NCBI GenBank assembly: GCA_013141505.1
Contig: JABFQX010000006.1
Span: 153,300-217,299, forward strand
Direction of reading: 5' to 3'
Origin: Methyloglobulus sp.
Lineage (GTDB): Bacteria; Pseudomonadota; Gammaproteobacteria; Methylococcales; Methylomonadaceae
DNA: 64,000 nucleotides
Below are positions 10,272-21,388 of this stretch, piece by piece. The stretch's first letter is position 1. Each line of letters starts with the position of its first letter. A model generated the notes under the pieces. The model searched no databases and was not told the DNA's origin. It was given only the letters and a program-made list of their open reading frames with translations. The position numbers and the translations under genes are program-made.

Positions 10272-11432
10272 GTGAGCAACAACTATATCTTTACATCAGA
10301 ATCTGTCTCTGAAGGCCATCCTGACAAGGTTGCTGACCAGATTTCTGATGCCGTACTTGATGCCCTGCTAGCGCAGGATCCTCGTTCCCGTGTGGCTTGT
10401 GAAACCCTGGTCAAAACCGGCATGGTAGTTTTGGCGGGTGAAGTCACCACCAATGCGTGGGTTGACTTAGAGGAACTCGTCCGAAAAGTTGTCTGTGACA
10501 TCGGCTATGACCACGGTGATATTGGCTTTGATGGACAAAGTTGCGCGGTATTGAATGCGATAGGCAAACAATCTGCCGATATTGCGATGGGCGTGGATGA
10601 AGCTGAAGACCATGAACAAGGGGCAGGAGACCAAGGCCTAATGTTTGGTTACGCCAGCAATGAAACCGATGTGCTGATGCCAGCACCGATCACCTATTCA
10701 CATCTTTTGGTTAAACGTCAGGCTGAAGTCCGAAAAAATAACACCTTGGCTTGGTTGCGTCCTGATGCCAAAAGCCAGATCACGTTTCGTTATGAAAATA
10801 ACAAGCCCGTGGCTATCGATGCAGTCGTACTATCCACCCAGCATTCACCCGACATTAGCACCAAAGCGCTTCATGAAGCGGTGATGGATGAAATTATCTT
10901 GCCCGTATTGCCCAAAGAATGGCTACACAAGGACACCAAATATTTCATCAATCCAACCGGTCAGTTCATCATTGGTGGCCCAGTGGGCGATTGCGGGTTA
11001 ACGGGCCGTAAAATCATTGTTGATACCTATGGCGGTATGGCACGGCACGGTGGCGGTGCTTTCTCAGGAAAAGATCCATCGAAGGTAGACCGCTCAGCTG
11101 CTTACATGGCGCGTTATGTTGCTAAAAATATCGTCGCTGCCGGTTTGGCAGAACGCTGCGAAATTCAAGTGTCTTATGCGATTGGCGTTGCCGAGCCGAC
11201 GTCAATCAGCGTTGAAACCTTTGGCACGGGCACACTCGCCGAGGATCGGCTGGTAGAAATCGTCAGAAAACATTTTGACCTCAGACCCAAAGGCTTGATC
11301 GCCATGTTGGGATTGTTGAAACCCATCTATCAGACAACAGCGTCTTACGGTCATTTTGGCCGTACAGAAGACACCTTTAGTTGGGAAAAAACCGATAAAG
11401 TCGAAGAACTAAAAGATGCAGCTGGCCTTTAA
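10272..11432 (+). CDS. metK: S-adenosylmethionine synthetase
   Basis: [56 protein letters not shown]. Confidence 0.98.
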   Translation: MSNNYIFTSESVSEGHPDKVADQISDAVLDALLAQDPRSRVACETLVKTGMVVLAGEVTTNAWVDLEELVRKVVCDIGYDHGDIGFDGQSCAVLNAIGKQSADIAMGVDEAEDHEQGAGDQGLMFGYASNETDVLMPAPITYSHLLVKRQAEVRKNNTLAWLRPDAKSQITFRYENNKPVAIDAVVLSTQHSPDISTKALHEAVMDEIILPVLPKEWLHKDTKYFINPTGQFIIGGPVGDCGLTGRKIIVDTYGGMARHGGGAFSGKDPSKVDRSAAYMARYVAKNIVAAGLAERCEIQVSYAIGVAEPTSISVETFGTGTLAEDRLVEIVRKHFDLRPKGLIAMLGLLKPIYQTTASYGHFGRTEDTFSWEKTDKVEELKDAAGL

Positions 11433-11455
11433 TTACCAATACCCAAGGAACTGAT

Positions 11456-12748
11456 ATGAGCCAACACGATTATAAAATTGCCGATATTGCCCTCGCTGAC
11501 TGGGGTCGTAAAGAAATTAACATTGCTGAAACGGAAATGCCAGGTTTGATGGCTTTGCGTAAAGAGTTCAGTGTCAAACAACCGTTAAAAGGTGCCCGAA
11601 TTGCGGGTTGTTTGCACATGACCATCCAAACAGCCGTGTTAATCGAGACTTTAACTGTGCTAGGCGCAGAAGTTCGTTGGTCGTCCTGCAATATTTTCTC
11701 GACTCAAGACCACGCCGCCGCCGCGATTGCCGCTGCCGGCATACCTGTTTTTGCTTGGAAAGGCGAAACTGAAGCTGAAGCCGACTGGTGTATCGAGCAG
11801 ACTATTATCGGGGCAAATGGCTGGCGGCCTAACATGATCCTGGATGATGGCGGCGACCTGACCAACATGATGCATGACAAGTTTCCCGAACTAATGGCGG
11901 ATGTCAGAGGCTTGTCGGAAGAAACTACCACTGGTGTGTTGCGTTTGTATGAACGGGTTGCCAAAAACACATTGAAAGTACCTGCTTTTAATGTCAATGA
12001 TTCGGTCACCAAATCAAAATTCGATAACCTGTACGGTTGCCGCGAGTCCTTGGTCGATGGTATCAAGCGTGCGACGGATGTGATGATCGCAGGAAAAATC
12101 GCAGTCGTTTGTGGCTATGGCGATGTCGGTAAAGGGTGCGCCCAATCCTTACGCGGTTTAGGTGCCACTGTTTGGATTACTGAAATCGACCCTATATGCG
12201 CCCTGCAAGCAGCCATGGAAGGTTATCGCGTAGTCACAATGGAAGATGCCGCTCCAATAGCCAACATTTTTGTCAGCGCAACCGGTAATTTCAATGTCAT
12301 TACCCACGCGCATTTGGCGGCGATGAGGGATCAAGCAATTGTCTGCAATATCGGTCACTTTGATTCCGAAATCGAAATATCGTCTTTGCGTCAATATATC
12401 TGGGAAAACATCAAACCACAGGTTGACCATGTTATTTTTCCTGATGGCAAACGCTTGATTATATTGGCGGAAGGTCGCTTGGTTAACTTAGGTTGCGCGA
12501 CTGGACACCCTAGCTTTGTAATGTCCAACTCCTTCTGTAACCAAGTGTTGGCACAAATGGAAATCTGGCAAAATGCCGCCAGTTATGAAAATAAAGTCTA
12601 TATCCTGCCAAAAATACTTGATGAGAAAGTGGCTAGATCGCATCTGGATCAAATCGGTGTAAAACTGACGATCTTGACCAATGAACAGGCGAAATACATT
12701 AACGTACCTGTTGAAGGCCCTTTCAAGGCAGACCATTACCGGTATTGA
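11456..12748 (+). CDS. ahcY: S-adenosylhomocysteine hydrolase
   Basis: [15 protein letters not shown]...[20 protein letters not shown]...C-terminal KADHYRY. Confidence 0.98.
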   Translation: MSQHDYKIADIALADWGRKEINIAETEMPGLMALRKEFSVKQPLKGARIAGCLHMTIQTAVLIETLTVLGAEVRWSSCNIFSTQDHAAAAIAAAGIPVFAWKGETEAEADWCIEQTIIGANGWRPNMILDDGGDLTNMMHDKFPELMADVRGLSEETTTGVLRLYERVAKNTLKVPAFNVNDSVTKSKFDNLYGCRESLVDGIKRATDVMIAGKIAVVCGYGDVGKGCAQSLRGLGATVWITEIDPICALQAAMEGYRVVTMEDAAPIANIFVSATGNFNVITHAHLAAMRDQAIVCNIGHFDSEIEISSLRQYIWENIKPQVDHVIFPDGKRLIILAEGRLVNLGCATGHPSFVMSNSFCNQVLAQMEIWQNAASYENKVYILPKILDEKVARSHLDQIGVKLTILTNEQAKYINVPVEGPFKADHYRY

Positions 12749-12768
12749 TAATACCCGTTTATTATTAA

Positions 12769-12805
12769 GGGGCTAGCGACATTTCACACCGTAAACCGTA
12801 GCCCC
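12769..12805 (+). other. Hairpin in the ahcY-metF intergenic region
   Basis: GGGGCTA (12769-12775) pairs with TAGCCCC (12799-12805). Confidence 0.5.
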
Positions 12806-12881
12806 CGTTTCATAATCGGTCAACATTACTAAAAAGGCTACGTGGTTTTGGGCATTCGCTAAGCTAACACGACAAAAACTC

Positions 12882-13727
12882 ATGCAATCTCAGAAAAAAC
12901 ACCCGCAACTCTTTAGTTTTGAGTTTTATCCCCCAAAGACTCAAGAAGGCGCGGCCGGTTTACAGGTTGTGCACAGCAAGTTAGCTGCACTCAATCCAGA
13001 TTTTTTCTCAGTTACTTTTGGTGCGGGTGGTTCGACCCGCGACCTTACCTTCGATACGGTTGTCGATATCCAAAGCAAAGGTATTGCCGCCGCGCCACAT
13101 TTGTCCTGCGTCGCATCGACCAAAGAGAACATTCGCGCCATCCTGAAGAACTATCAGGATCATGACATCTCCAGGATTGTCGCCCTGCGCGGCGATTTAC
13201 CTTCTGGCATGATGTCGGCGGGTGAGTTTCGCTATGCGAATGAACTCGTTGAATTTATCCGCCAAGAAACAAGTGATTCATTTCAAATCCATGTCGCGGC
13301 TTACCCAGAAGTGCATCCACAAGCCACTAGCGCAGCAGAAGACTTCAAAAACTTCAAACGTAAAGTTGAAGCGGGTGCAAATGCGGTCATTACCCAATAT
13401 TTTTATAATGCCGATGCTTATTTTTATTTTGTCGATACGTGTGAAAAGAACGGCATTACCATACCGATAGTTCCGGGAATTATGCCAATCACCCAGTATT
13501 CCCAGCTCTTTCGCTTCTCGGAAATGTGTGGTGCCGACATTCCCCGATGGCTTAGAAAACGTCTGGAAGGATTTGGCGATGACCGTGCGTCGGTGCAAGC
13601 CTTCGGCCTGGATTTGGTCAGTGACCTTTGCAGGCGCTTACTGGACGGCGGCGCACCGGGGTTACATTTTTATACGATGAATCAATCAGCTCCTACCCTA
13701 TCTATTTTGGAACGGCTCAACCCGTAA
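12882..13727 (+). CDS. metF: 5,10-methylenetetrahydrofolate reductase
   Basis: FSFEFYPPKTQEG...VTFGAGGSTRDLT...GIMPITQYSQL...GAPGLHFYTMNQ. Confidence 0.97.
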   Translation: MQSQKKHPQLFSFEFYPPKTQEGAAGLQVVHSKLAALNPDFFSVTFGAGGSTRDLTFDTVVDIQSKGIAAAPHLSCVASTKENIRAILKNYQDHDISRIVALRGDLPSGMMSAGEFRYANELVEFIRQETSDSFQIHVAAYPEVHPQATSAAEDFKNFKRKVEAGANAVITQYFYNADAYFYFVDTCEKNGITIPIVPGIMPITQYSQLFRFSEMCGADIPRWLRKRLEGFGDDRASVQAFGLDLVSDLCRRLLDGGAPGLHFYTMNQSAPTLSILERLNP

Positions 13728-13796
13728 TCCAACGGAGCGTGGACAATTAGAGAGTGGTAGGTTATAAAAAACCTGTGGTTTGATTGATAGGGAGAA

Positions 13797-13822
13797 AGTG
13801 ACAAACCTAGGTTTGTCACTCC
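13797..13822. repeat. Second copy of the GTGACAAACCTAGGTTTGTCAC palindrome
   Basis: AGTGACAAACCTAGGTTTGTCACT is a perfect 24-bp palindrome followed by CC, as in the copy at 221-248. Confidence 0.85.
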
Positions 13823-13970
13823 AGAGCAAACGCGCTCGGTAAGTACGAAGCCGGCAAATCCATCAAAAATACAGATTTAGCCAATTCCAATTAGTGATTG
13901 TCGGCTTAGCATCAGCATTGCAAGGCCGTCACATGACGATCATCTTTGTTAGAGATACTCAAGCCGCCGC

Positions 13971-14687
13971 CTAGCCTTTTACCTTTCTTTCCAATTCTTC
14001 ACGGCTAAGGTGACGCACATCTTCGCCCTTAATCATATAAACCAGGTGTTCACAAATATTGCAGGCGTGATCGCCGATCCGTTCTAGTGAACGGACAGTC
14101 CATAGCACATTCAGTGTACGGGTAATATTTCTGGGATCTTCCATCATATAGGTAATCTGTTGCCTGATAATGCTAGCGTATTCTCGATCAACATTGTCAT
14201 CCTTACCGGTTATTTCCGGCACACGTTCGATGTTCATCCGGGCAAACGCATCCAGGGCATCATGGAGCATGGCCTTGACCAAATCAGCCATATGCCGGAT
14301 CTCATGATAGGAGTCATTTTTATTGCCTTCAATGTCTGATCGGTGAATAGCCATTTTGGCTATATGTTCCGCCAGATCACCGACCCTTTCCAGTTCATTG
14401 ATTATCTTAAGGATGGCAATCAGCAGCCTTAAATCGAATGCCGTCGGTTGACGTAGCGCCATAATCTGGGTGCACTCCTTGTCTAGTGCCATTTCCAGGT
14501 CATCAATCTGGTTATCCTGTTTGATAACCTGCTCCGCCAGCTCAACATCAGAGCTTACAAAGGCCCTGATCGCTAATTCTATTTGTTCTTCAACCAAACC
14601 GCCCATAGTCAATACATGGTTACGAACGTCTTCAAGTTCCCTATTGAATTGCCCCGATATATGATGCCCGATGTTGGTATTTTCCAT
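13971..14687 (-). CDS. phoU: Phosphate signalling complex protein PhoU
   Basis: HHISGQFNRELEDVRNHVLTMGGLVEEQI; downstream of pstB. Confidence 0.97.
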   Translation of the reverse strand: MENTNIGHHISGQFNRELEDVRNHVLTMGGLVEEQIELAIRAFVSSDVELAEQVIKQDNQIDDLEMALDKECTQIMALRQPTAFDLRLLIAILKIINELERVGDLAEHIAKMAIHRSDIEGNKNDSYHEIRHMADLVKAMLHDALDAFARMNIERVPEITGKDDNVDREYASIIRQQITYMMEDPRNITRTLNVLWTVRSLERIGDHACNICEHLVYMIKGEDVRHLSREELERKVKG

Positions 14688-14700
14688 TGTCTTCTCCTGA

Positions 14701-15534
14701 TTAGCCGTACCGACCAGTGATGTAATCTTCGGTCTGCTTCTTTTTGGGATTAGTGAATAATTGGTTGGTATTACCTATTTCAATCAATTCACCCATATAC
14801 ATGAAAGCAGTATAGTCGGAAACGCGAGCAGCTTGCTGCATATTGTGCGTGACGATAACGATGGTGTATTTTTCTTTCAATTCGTTAATCAGCTCTTCAA
14901 TTTTGAGCGTAGAAATAGGATCCAGCGCAGACGCAGGCTCATCCAACAACAACACTTCCGGCTCGATAGCGATTGCCCTGGCGATCACCAGTCGTTGTTG
15001 TTGGCCACCCGACAATCCTAAGGCATTATCATTAAGCCTGTCTTTAACCTCATCCCAAAGTGCAGCACCTTTCAAAGCCTCTTCAACCGTTTCATCGAGG
15101 GTGCGTTTGTCATTGATGCCTTGTATGCGTAGGCCGTAAGCGACATTTTCAAAAATGGATTTGGGGAAAGGGTTGGGTTTTTGGAATACCATGCCCACAC
15201 GCCGACGCAATGCTGCGACATTAACCGACTTATCGTAGATATTTTCATTATCCAGCAGGATCTTGCCGTCTATTCGTGCGCTATCTACCAGATCGTTCAT
15301 GCGGTTAATACAGCGCAACAAAGTCGATTTCCCACAGCCGCTCGGGCCAATGTAGGCAGTAACCCGCTGCTTGAGTATATCCATGCTGATATTGTGCAAG
15401 GCTTGTTTTTGCCCGTAATGTAAATTCAGGTTTTCCACCTTGATACAGATTTCATTCTGCCCTGAATTTTTATCGCGGCCACGCAAAATTGAATTCATAT
15501 CAATCGCATGGGTACGTACGTGTTCTGTCGCCAT
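14701..15534 (-). CDS. pstB: Phosphate ABC transporter ATP-binding protein
   Basis: [50 protein letters not shown]. Confidence 0.98.
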   Translation of the reverse strand: MATEHVRTHAIDMNSILRGRDKNSGQNEICIKVENLNLHYGQKQALHNISMDILKQRVTAYIGPSGCGKSTLLRCINRMNDLVDSARIDGKILLDNENIYDKSVNVAALRRRVGMVFQKPNPFPKSIFENVAYGLRIQGINDKRTLDETVEEALKGAALWDEVKDRLNDNALGLSGGQQQRLVIARAIAIEPEVLLLDEPASALDPISTLKIEELINELKEKYTIVIVTHNMQQAARVSDYTAFMYMGELIEIGNTNQLFTNPKKKQTEDYITGRYG

Positions 15535-15537
15535 TTT

Positions 15538-17193
15538 TTATCCTTCCAATGCCCGATATTTTTCCCGCAGATTGTTTCTGATCACAATCGCCGTCAAATT
15601 AAGGCCAATAATCACCAAAACCAGCAGTAATGCCGTTGCATACACCAATGGTCGGGCCGCTTCGACATTGGGGCTTTGAAAACCAACGTCATAAATGTGG
15701 AAACCCAGGTGCATAAATTTTCTGTCCAAATGGATGAACGGGACATTGCCATCCAGCGGCAATGTCGGTGCCAGCTTGACCACGCCCACCAACATCAGCG
15801 GTGCCACTTCCCCCGCCGCCCTGGCGACCGCCAGGATCAGTCCTGTCATAATGGCGGGACTCGCCATCGGTAAAACCGTATTCCACAGGGTTTCAAACTT
15901 GGTGGCACCCAATGCCAAGCTGCCTTCACGTATTGATTTAGGAATACGCGACAAACCTTCTTCGGTTGCCACAATGACGACTGGTAAAGTCAGTAATGCA
16001 AGCGTGATGGATGCCCATAACAATCCTGGGGTTCCAAAAACGGGTGCAGGGGCAGATTCTGGATAAAACAGGCGGTCAATATGGCCACCCAGGATATAGA
16101 CAAAAAAGCCCAGGCCAAACACGCCATAGACGACCGAAGGAACCCCGGCTAGATTATTGACGGCTATCCTTATTAAGCGCGTGGTAAAACCTTGCTGGGC
16201 ATATTCCCGCAGATAAACCGCCGCTATAACGCCAAACGGCGTAACAATGACCGACATGATCAACACCATCATGATCGTGCCGAAGATAGCCGGAAAAATA
16301 CCGCCTTCGGTATTGGCCTCGCGCGGGTCTTCCGCCAAAAATTCGGCAAATTTTTTGCCGTAATGCCCCATTTTTTCGAATAGGTTCATTTTATTCGGTT
16401 GATAAATCCTGACGACTTTAGCCAACGGAATTTCAATTTCAGCAGCACCATCTGTTTTTGCGACTAAACTGCCGCCCCTGATTTTTTGATATAAAGCCCT
16501 TAACTGAGTCTGGTATTGTTCGTAGTCTTTCTTAAGCTGAGTTTTTTCGGCTTCTATAACTGATTTGGCCGTTTCATCCAGCTTATTTTTTAATTCCAGG
16601 CTTTTCTGTTTCAGCCTTAACTGCTCCAACCGGTAATTAATCGCGCCAACTTCTTTTTTTTCCAGATGGTTAATTTCGCCATAAATGGACAAGGCCTCAT
16701 CAATTTTGGTTTGCGCGACAGGCCATGCTTGCCCGCCGCTGGCTATCATTGCCCCGTTCTCTTTCACGGCAACAAGCTGACCGTAAAAATTACCCCACTC
16801 CCGACGCTCTATTACCATAATGTCTTCTGGAAGCGATTGTTGCTGGATATTACGTGCCTGTAACCAGCGAAAATCAGCGCCGGTTACATCACGATTACCG
16901 GTTTTGATTTGATATTGAAGCAGCACATCCTCATCATCGGCCATTTTAAAGCCCGACATTTTGGCGATGGCGGCGGGGGTATCACTGCTGTCTATTATTT
17001 CACCAAAAATCGTTTTGGCTTGCCCACCTTCCTCCTGATAACTGAACCGGACAACCTCCGTCGGCCAAAAATGTCCAATACCACGAACCAGGATCAATCC
17101 CAGTACGCCAATTATCATAATGAGACAGGCACTGACAGCTGCGGCATTCAGCCATATCCACGGCGAGCCAGTTTTAAACCATTTCGCGATCAT
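15538..17193 (-). CDS. pstA: Phosphate ABC transporter permease (long form)
   Basis: C-terminal permease: AVYLREYAQQGFTTRLIRIAVNNLAGVPSVVYGVFGLGFFVY; 551 aa with a large insertion after TM1. Confidence 0.95.
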   Translation of the reverse strand: MIAKWFKTGSPWIWLNAAAVSACLIMIIGVLGLILVRGIGHFWPTEVVRFSYQEEGGQAKTIFGEIIDSSDTPAAIAKMSGFKMADDEDVLLQYQIKTGNRDVTGADFRWLQARNIQQQSLPEDIMVIERREWGNFYGQLVAVKENGAMIASGGQAWPVAQTKIDEALSIYGEINHLEKKEVGAINYRLEQLRLKQKSLELKNKLDETAKSVIEAEKTQLKKDYEQYQTQLRALYQKIRGGSLVAKTDGAAEIEIPLAKVVRIYQPNKMNLFEKMGHYGKKFAEFLAEDPREANTEGGIFPAIFGTIMMVLIMSVIVTPFGVIAAVYLREYAQQGFTTRLIRIAVNNLAGVPSVVYGVFGLGFFVYILGGHIDRLFYPESAPAPVFGTPGLLWASITLALLTLPVVIVATEEGLSRIPKSIREGSLALGATKFETLWNTVLPMASPAIMTGLILAVARAAGEVAPLMLVGVVKLAPTLPLDGNVPFIHLDRKFMHLGFHIYDVGFQSPNVEAARPLVYATALLLVLVIIGLNLTAIVIRNNLREKYRALEG

Positions 17194-19466
17194 AATGAGC
17201 TATATTTTTCCCGTAAGCGTTGGCGAATAACTTCTGCCAAGGTGTTAACTACAAAGGTAAATAAGAACAGCACCAGTGCCGTCAAAAATAATACCCGGTA
17301 ATGGGTGCTATCGACTTCAGATTCTGGCATTTCGACTGCCACATTGGCCGCCAGTGTGCGTAAGCCCTGGAACACGCTAAAATCCATGACCGGGGTGTTT
17401 CCGGTCGCCATCAAGACAATCATGGTTTCACCGACGGCACGCCCCAGACCAATCATCACCGCTGAAAAAATGCCCGGACTGGCGGTCAATAACACCACTT
17501 TGGTCATGGTTTGCCAAGTCGTCGCTCCCAGTGCCAAAGAGCCTACCGTCAAATGTTTAGGAACGCTGAATATGGCATCTTCGGCAATCGAAAAAATCGT
17601 CGGAATCACGGCAAATCCCATTGCGATACCCACAATAAGGGCATTACGCTGATCGTAACCTATACCTAATTCACGATTAAACCAATCGCGCATTGACCCG
17701 CTGAATAAGAAACTTTCCAAAGCAGGGCTGATAGCGAACGTAAACCAAGCAACACAAATAATAAAAGGAATTAATACAATAGCTTCCCAACCTTCGGGGA
17801 CTTTTTGTTGGTATTTTTTAGGCAGGTATTGCCAAAATAAAGCAAACAGCATGACGGAAACAGGCAACAAGAATAGCGACAAAAATAGTCCCGCCAAATT
17901 TTTTTCAACAAATGGCGCCAACCAAAGACCGGCTAAAAATCCCAATATGACCGTTGGCAATGCCCCCATCAGTTCAATAGCCGGCTTTACTATCTGGCGC
18001 ATCGGCGGTGCCATAAAATAGGCCGTATAAATGGCACCCATCAAAGCCAATGGCAAAGCAAATGACATGGCATAAAATGCGGCTTTTAAGGTACCAAACA
18101 CTAAAGGCGTTAGGCTATATTTAGGCTCAAAATCATTGCTGGCGGATGAAGATTGCCAGATGTAGTCAGGTTTCGGGTAGCTTTCGTACCAGACTTTTTG
18201 CCAGAGTGATTTGAACGAAACCTCAGGGTGTTCATTTTCTATATTCCAGGCATGGAGTTTTCCGTCACCGGTTTCCAGCAAAAACCGGTTTGCCCGGGGC
18301 GATATCAAGGCGGCTACCGGTGTCGCAGCACCGACCTGCTGCTTGATAAGCTCCCGTTCGGCGGTAGAGTGATGAAGACTGACATTTCCCCCAGCATCGA
18401 CCACCAAAAAACCTTTGCGGCGTTGCTCGGCTTTAATGGCGACGATGGCCTGTGTCGATATATTAAATGACCTTATTTTTTTGAACGATAATTGGTTAAG
18501 CTCGTTTTTGGCTTGCGTCCACTGCGATACACGACCGGCAGAGTCACCAATCAATAAGGACAGGTCGCCATTCAGGAAAGCCATGCTGGTGATGGTTTGT
18601 CCCGCCTCAACTACTTTTTGCTCATGCTTGAGTTTGGGACTGCTCTTATCGCTGATGTCATAAGCACTTAACAGACCTTCGTTATTCAGCAAATAAAGTT
18701 CACGACCTTCTTTATCAATTAACAGTTCAGCGATTCCATCAGCCGTCACATCTAAGGTAACGGCTGTACGGTTTGTGGTCGCTTCATCGGCAAACAAGGC
18801 TTGTTCTTTAGCAAAATTCACCAGATGAATTTTATTGCCCGATTTTGCGGCGATAGTCGTCGAGTCGGGTTCTACCCTGACCGCAAGTTTCTCCAGAGCA
18901 GCGCCAGAATCGTCGATGACCAAGGCTTGCTCACCCAGAGGATAAGCGACGGACGGGGTAATTTGGCGGCTATTGTTGGGGTAAGTGACTTTGTATTGAT
19001 GCTTGAGAATAATAACTTTGCCATCGGATAAGCCATAAGCAACCGCACCCTGATTAATCGGGCTACCTTGGGCAAAGCTGCTAATCCGAACCCCATCGGG
19101 AACATTTATTTTTTGGTTTAACAGCAGCTTACCTGAGGCTAGCGCAAAAAAATTGATGTTGCCACTATCCGTAAACCGAACTGCAACCTCATTTTGTTCT
19201 TCTGCTTCCAGCAACAATGTCTTACCCGCGTTTTTTTCGGGAAGGTCGTATTCGGCTATTGGACTGGCCTTTGCCGATTCAAATAAGGGCAATACCACGT
19301 ACAACAGGTAAAAGAAAATCAGCACGATAGCGACAATGACCCCAAGCCCACCGACGACCACGCTGTATCGTGCCAGACTATCTTTCATTAATCGCCATTG
19401 TTGATAGCGTTTGCTGGGAACTGATTTTGCTGGTGAAGAGATTGAATTAGCGGTTTGCTCAGACAT
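17190..19466 (-). CDS. pstC: Phosphate ABC transporter permease (long form)
   Basis: ELMGALPTVILGFLAGLWLAP...SLALGATTWQTMTKVVLLTASPGIFSAVMIGLGRAVGETMIVLMATGN; 758 aa; overlaps pstA by 4 nt. Confidence 0.95.
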   Translation of the reverse strand: MSEQTANSISSPAKSVPSKRYQQWRLMKDSLARYSVVVGGLGVIVAIVLIFFYLLYVVLPLFESAKASPIAEYDLPEKNAGKTLLLEAEEQNEVAVRFTDSGNINFFALASGKLLLNQKINVPDGVRISSFAQGSPINQGAVAYGLSDGKVIILKHQYKVTYPNNSRQITPSVAYPLGEQALVIDDSGAALEKLAVRVEPDSTTIAAKSGNKIHLVNFAKEQALFADEATTNRTAVTLDVTADGIAELLIDKEGRELYLLNNEGLLSAYDISDKSSPKLKHEQKVVEAGQTITSMAFLNGDLSLLIGDSAGRVSQWTQAKNELNQLSFKKIRSFNISTQAIVAIKAEQRRKGFLVVDAGGNVSLHHSTAERELIKQQVGAATPVAALISPRANRFLLETGDGKLHAWNIENEHPEVSFKSLWQKVWYESYPKPDYIWQSSSASNDFEPKYSLTPLVFGTLKAAFYAMSFALPLALMGAIYTAYFMAPPMRQIVKPAIELMGALPTVILGFLAGLWLAPFVEKNLAGLFLSLFLLPVSVMLFALFWQYLPKKYQQKVPEGWEAIVLIPFIICVAWFTFAISPALESFLFSGSMRDWFNRELGIGYDQRNALIVGIAMGFAVIPTIFSIAEDAIFSVPKHLTVGSLALGATTWQTMTKVVLLTASPGIFSAVMIGLGRAVGETMIVLMATGNTPVMDFSVFQGLRTLAANVAVEMPESEVDSTHYRVLFLTALVLFLFTFVVNTLAEVIRQRLREKYSSL

Positions 19467-19627
19467 AAGTCTATTCTAAGGTCGGTAAATGACGGGTAGA
19501 TGAAAGTATTGCGAATATCGTAATATCAAAACATTAAATGCACTCTATCATTTTAACCGTATGGTTACATATAACGTATGAAAAAAGCGCCATTTTATGG
19601 CGTATTAACTGCTGACCGAAACATTAT

Positions 19628-19661
19628 AAAAAAAGCCAAGCCCTATCAAACAGGACTTGGC
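19628..19661 (-). terminator. Terminator/attenuator between pstS and pstC
   Basis: Minus-strand hairpin GCCAAGTCCT...AGGGCTTGGC followed by TTTTTTT. Confidence 0.7.
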
Positions 19662-19774
19662 CTATGTCATTTTCAACCTTATTGATCTAGGTCAAGGAGG
19701 TTAAGTCAGACGAAGCATCCTTGCCCAACAGTTTCCAAGACAACATCTTATTTCATCAGCGACAAATAAATTTT

Positions 19775-20758
19775 CTACTTGATCGCTGATAACGCTTTTT
19801 CAACTATCTTTGCCGGCAAAGGTATATAACCGTCTTTGATGACCGATTGCTGCCCAGTTTTTGACAAGACCATTTTAATAAATTCATTTTCCAAAGGCGC
19901 TAACGGCTGATTTGGCTTTTTGTTGACATAAACAAACAGGTATCGCGTCAAAGGATAACTGCCATTCAGGGCATTTTCAGGTGTCGCTTCAACAAAGCTG
20001 GTACTGCCTTTCTTAGCCAAAGGCACCAACCTTACGCCTGATGTCGAATAACCCATGCCTGAATAACCGATACCGTTAACCGATTCGGTGACTGATTGAA
20101 CGACTGAAGCCGAACCCGGTTGTTCATTGACATTGCTTTTGAAATCGCCCTTGCATAAGGCGTGTTCTTTAAAATATCCATAGGTGCCTGATACAGAATT
20201 ACGTCCATATAACTGGACACTTTTTGCGCCCCAGACAGCCACACCGGCATCTCCCCAGGTTTCAATGCTGGCAGCACCGCCGCATTTGTTGGTCGATGAA
20301 AAAATGCTGTCCACTTGTTCCATCGTTAAGCCTTTTACGGGGTTGTCTTTGTTGACAAAAACCGCCAACGCGTCCACTGCAACAGGGATTGCGGTTGGCT
20401 TATAGCCGTGCTTACCTTCAAAAGCCTCCAATTCGTCATCTTTCATTTCCCGGCTCATCGGCCCCAGATTAGAGGTTCCTTCGGTCAAGGCTGGCGGCGC
20501 GGTTGAAGAACCTGCGGCCTGAATTTGAATATTGACGTTGGGATAAACACGGTTAAAGTCTTCTGCCCACAGCGTCATCAAATTAGCCAGCGTGTCGGAA
20601 CCCACGCTTGATAAATTACCGGAGATGCCACTAGCTGCTTGGTACTCAGGGATGCCTGCGTCAACAGTCGGCGCAGCGTGGGCATTGCCCGTTAATCCTG
20701 CAGATATCAGGCTGATTGCTACAGCACCGGTGATTTTCGTTTTCAAAATTGATTTCAT
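19775..20758 (-). CDS. pstS: Phosphate ABC transporter substrate-binding protein
   Basis: [60 protein letters not shown]; signal peptide. Confidence 0.97.
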   Translation of the reverse strand: MKSILKTKITGAVAISLISAGLTGNAHAAPTVDAGIPEYQAASGISGNLSSVGSDTLANLMTLWAEDFNRVYPNVNIQIQAAGSSTAPPALTEGTSNLGPMSREMKDDELEAFEGKHGYKPTAIPVAVDALAVFVNKDNPVKGLTMEQVDSIFSSTNKCGGAASIETWGDAGVAVWGAKSVQLYGRNSVSGTYGYFKEHALCKGDFKSNVNEQPGSASVVQSVTESVNGIGYSGMGYSTSGVRLVPLAKKGSTSFVEATPENALNGSYPLTRYLFVYVNKKPNQPLAPLENEFIKMVLSKTGQQSVIKDGYIPLPAKIVEKALSAIK

Positions 20759-20827
20759 TGATAATTCTCGAATATTAGACAGTTTTACCTTACTACGCTA
20801 GGCTCCGGCATAGCTTAATCAGTAAAT

Positions 20828-20845
20828 ATGACAGAAATGTGACAA
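20828..20845 (-). promoter_or_regulatory. Pho box upstream of pstS
   Basis: Minus strand TTGTCAC-ATTT-CTGTCAT, the 7-4-7 PhoB-box arrangement, 70 bp upstream of pstS; a further ATGTCAT half-site lies just beyond. Confidence 0.8.
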
Positions 20846-20866
20846 TGACATTTTCATTTCAGAGCA

Positions 20867-21388
20867 TTAGCCTGCATCTTCTTCAAGCAAGGCTTTCGGG
20901 TTTGTTATAGCCAGCAGTTTCGCACAACCTTGAGGTAATTTCGACCAATCATCCGGCAAGCCTAGACGCACAAATCCAGCCGTTGGCAATAACTTGTCAA
21001 CTTCCGGCAAGCCAGCGGGATCAACCAAGTAGGCCAAGAGATCTTCGAACTCCGGGTTATGACCTACCATTAACACACGACCGAGCTCAGCGGGACATTC
21101 AGCCAATACTGATTTCACGCGTACGATGCCTTCATCGTATAACCGCTTTTCCTGTTGAATATCATGGCGGTCTTTGTCAATTGCGTCTGACACTATTTTG
21201 GCAGTCAATAGTGCGCGTGTTGCGGGCGAACTGATAATCACATCGGGGATAAGGCCATTCGTTTGCATCCACTCGCCAATACGCCTAGCATCACGCTTGC
21301 CACGTTTTTTTAGCTTTCGGTCATAATCCTCGGTTACTTCAAAACGCTCAGCCTTGCCATGCCTTAGCAACCATAACTCTTTACCCAT
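20867..21388 (-). CDS. sixA: Phosphohistidine phosphatase SixA
   Basis: ELWLLRHGKAERFEVTEDYDRKLKKRGKRDARRIGEWM (RHG motif) and VGHNPEFEDLLAYL. Confidence 0.9.
   Translation of the reverse strand: MGKELWLLRHGKAERFEVTEDYDRKLKKRGKRDARRIGEWMQTNGLIPDVIISSPATRALLTAKIVSDAIDKDRHDIQQEKRLYDEGIVRVKSVLAECPAELGRVLMVGHNPEFEDLLAYLVDPAGLPEVDKLLPTAGFVRLGLPDDWSKLPQGCAKLLAITNPKALLEEDAG

Noticed and set aside
13840-13973. Possible coding relic downstream of metF (reading ...FQLVIVGLASALQGRHMTIIFVRDTQAAA*)
   Set aside because: Looks vaguely protein-like but is only ~40 codons, with no recognisable family and a stop just upstream; could be chance.
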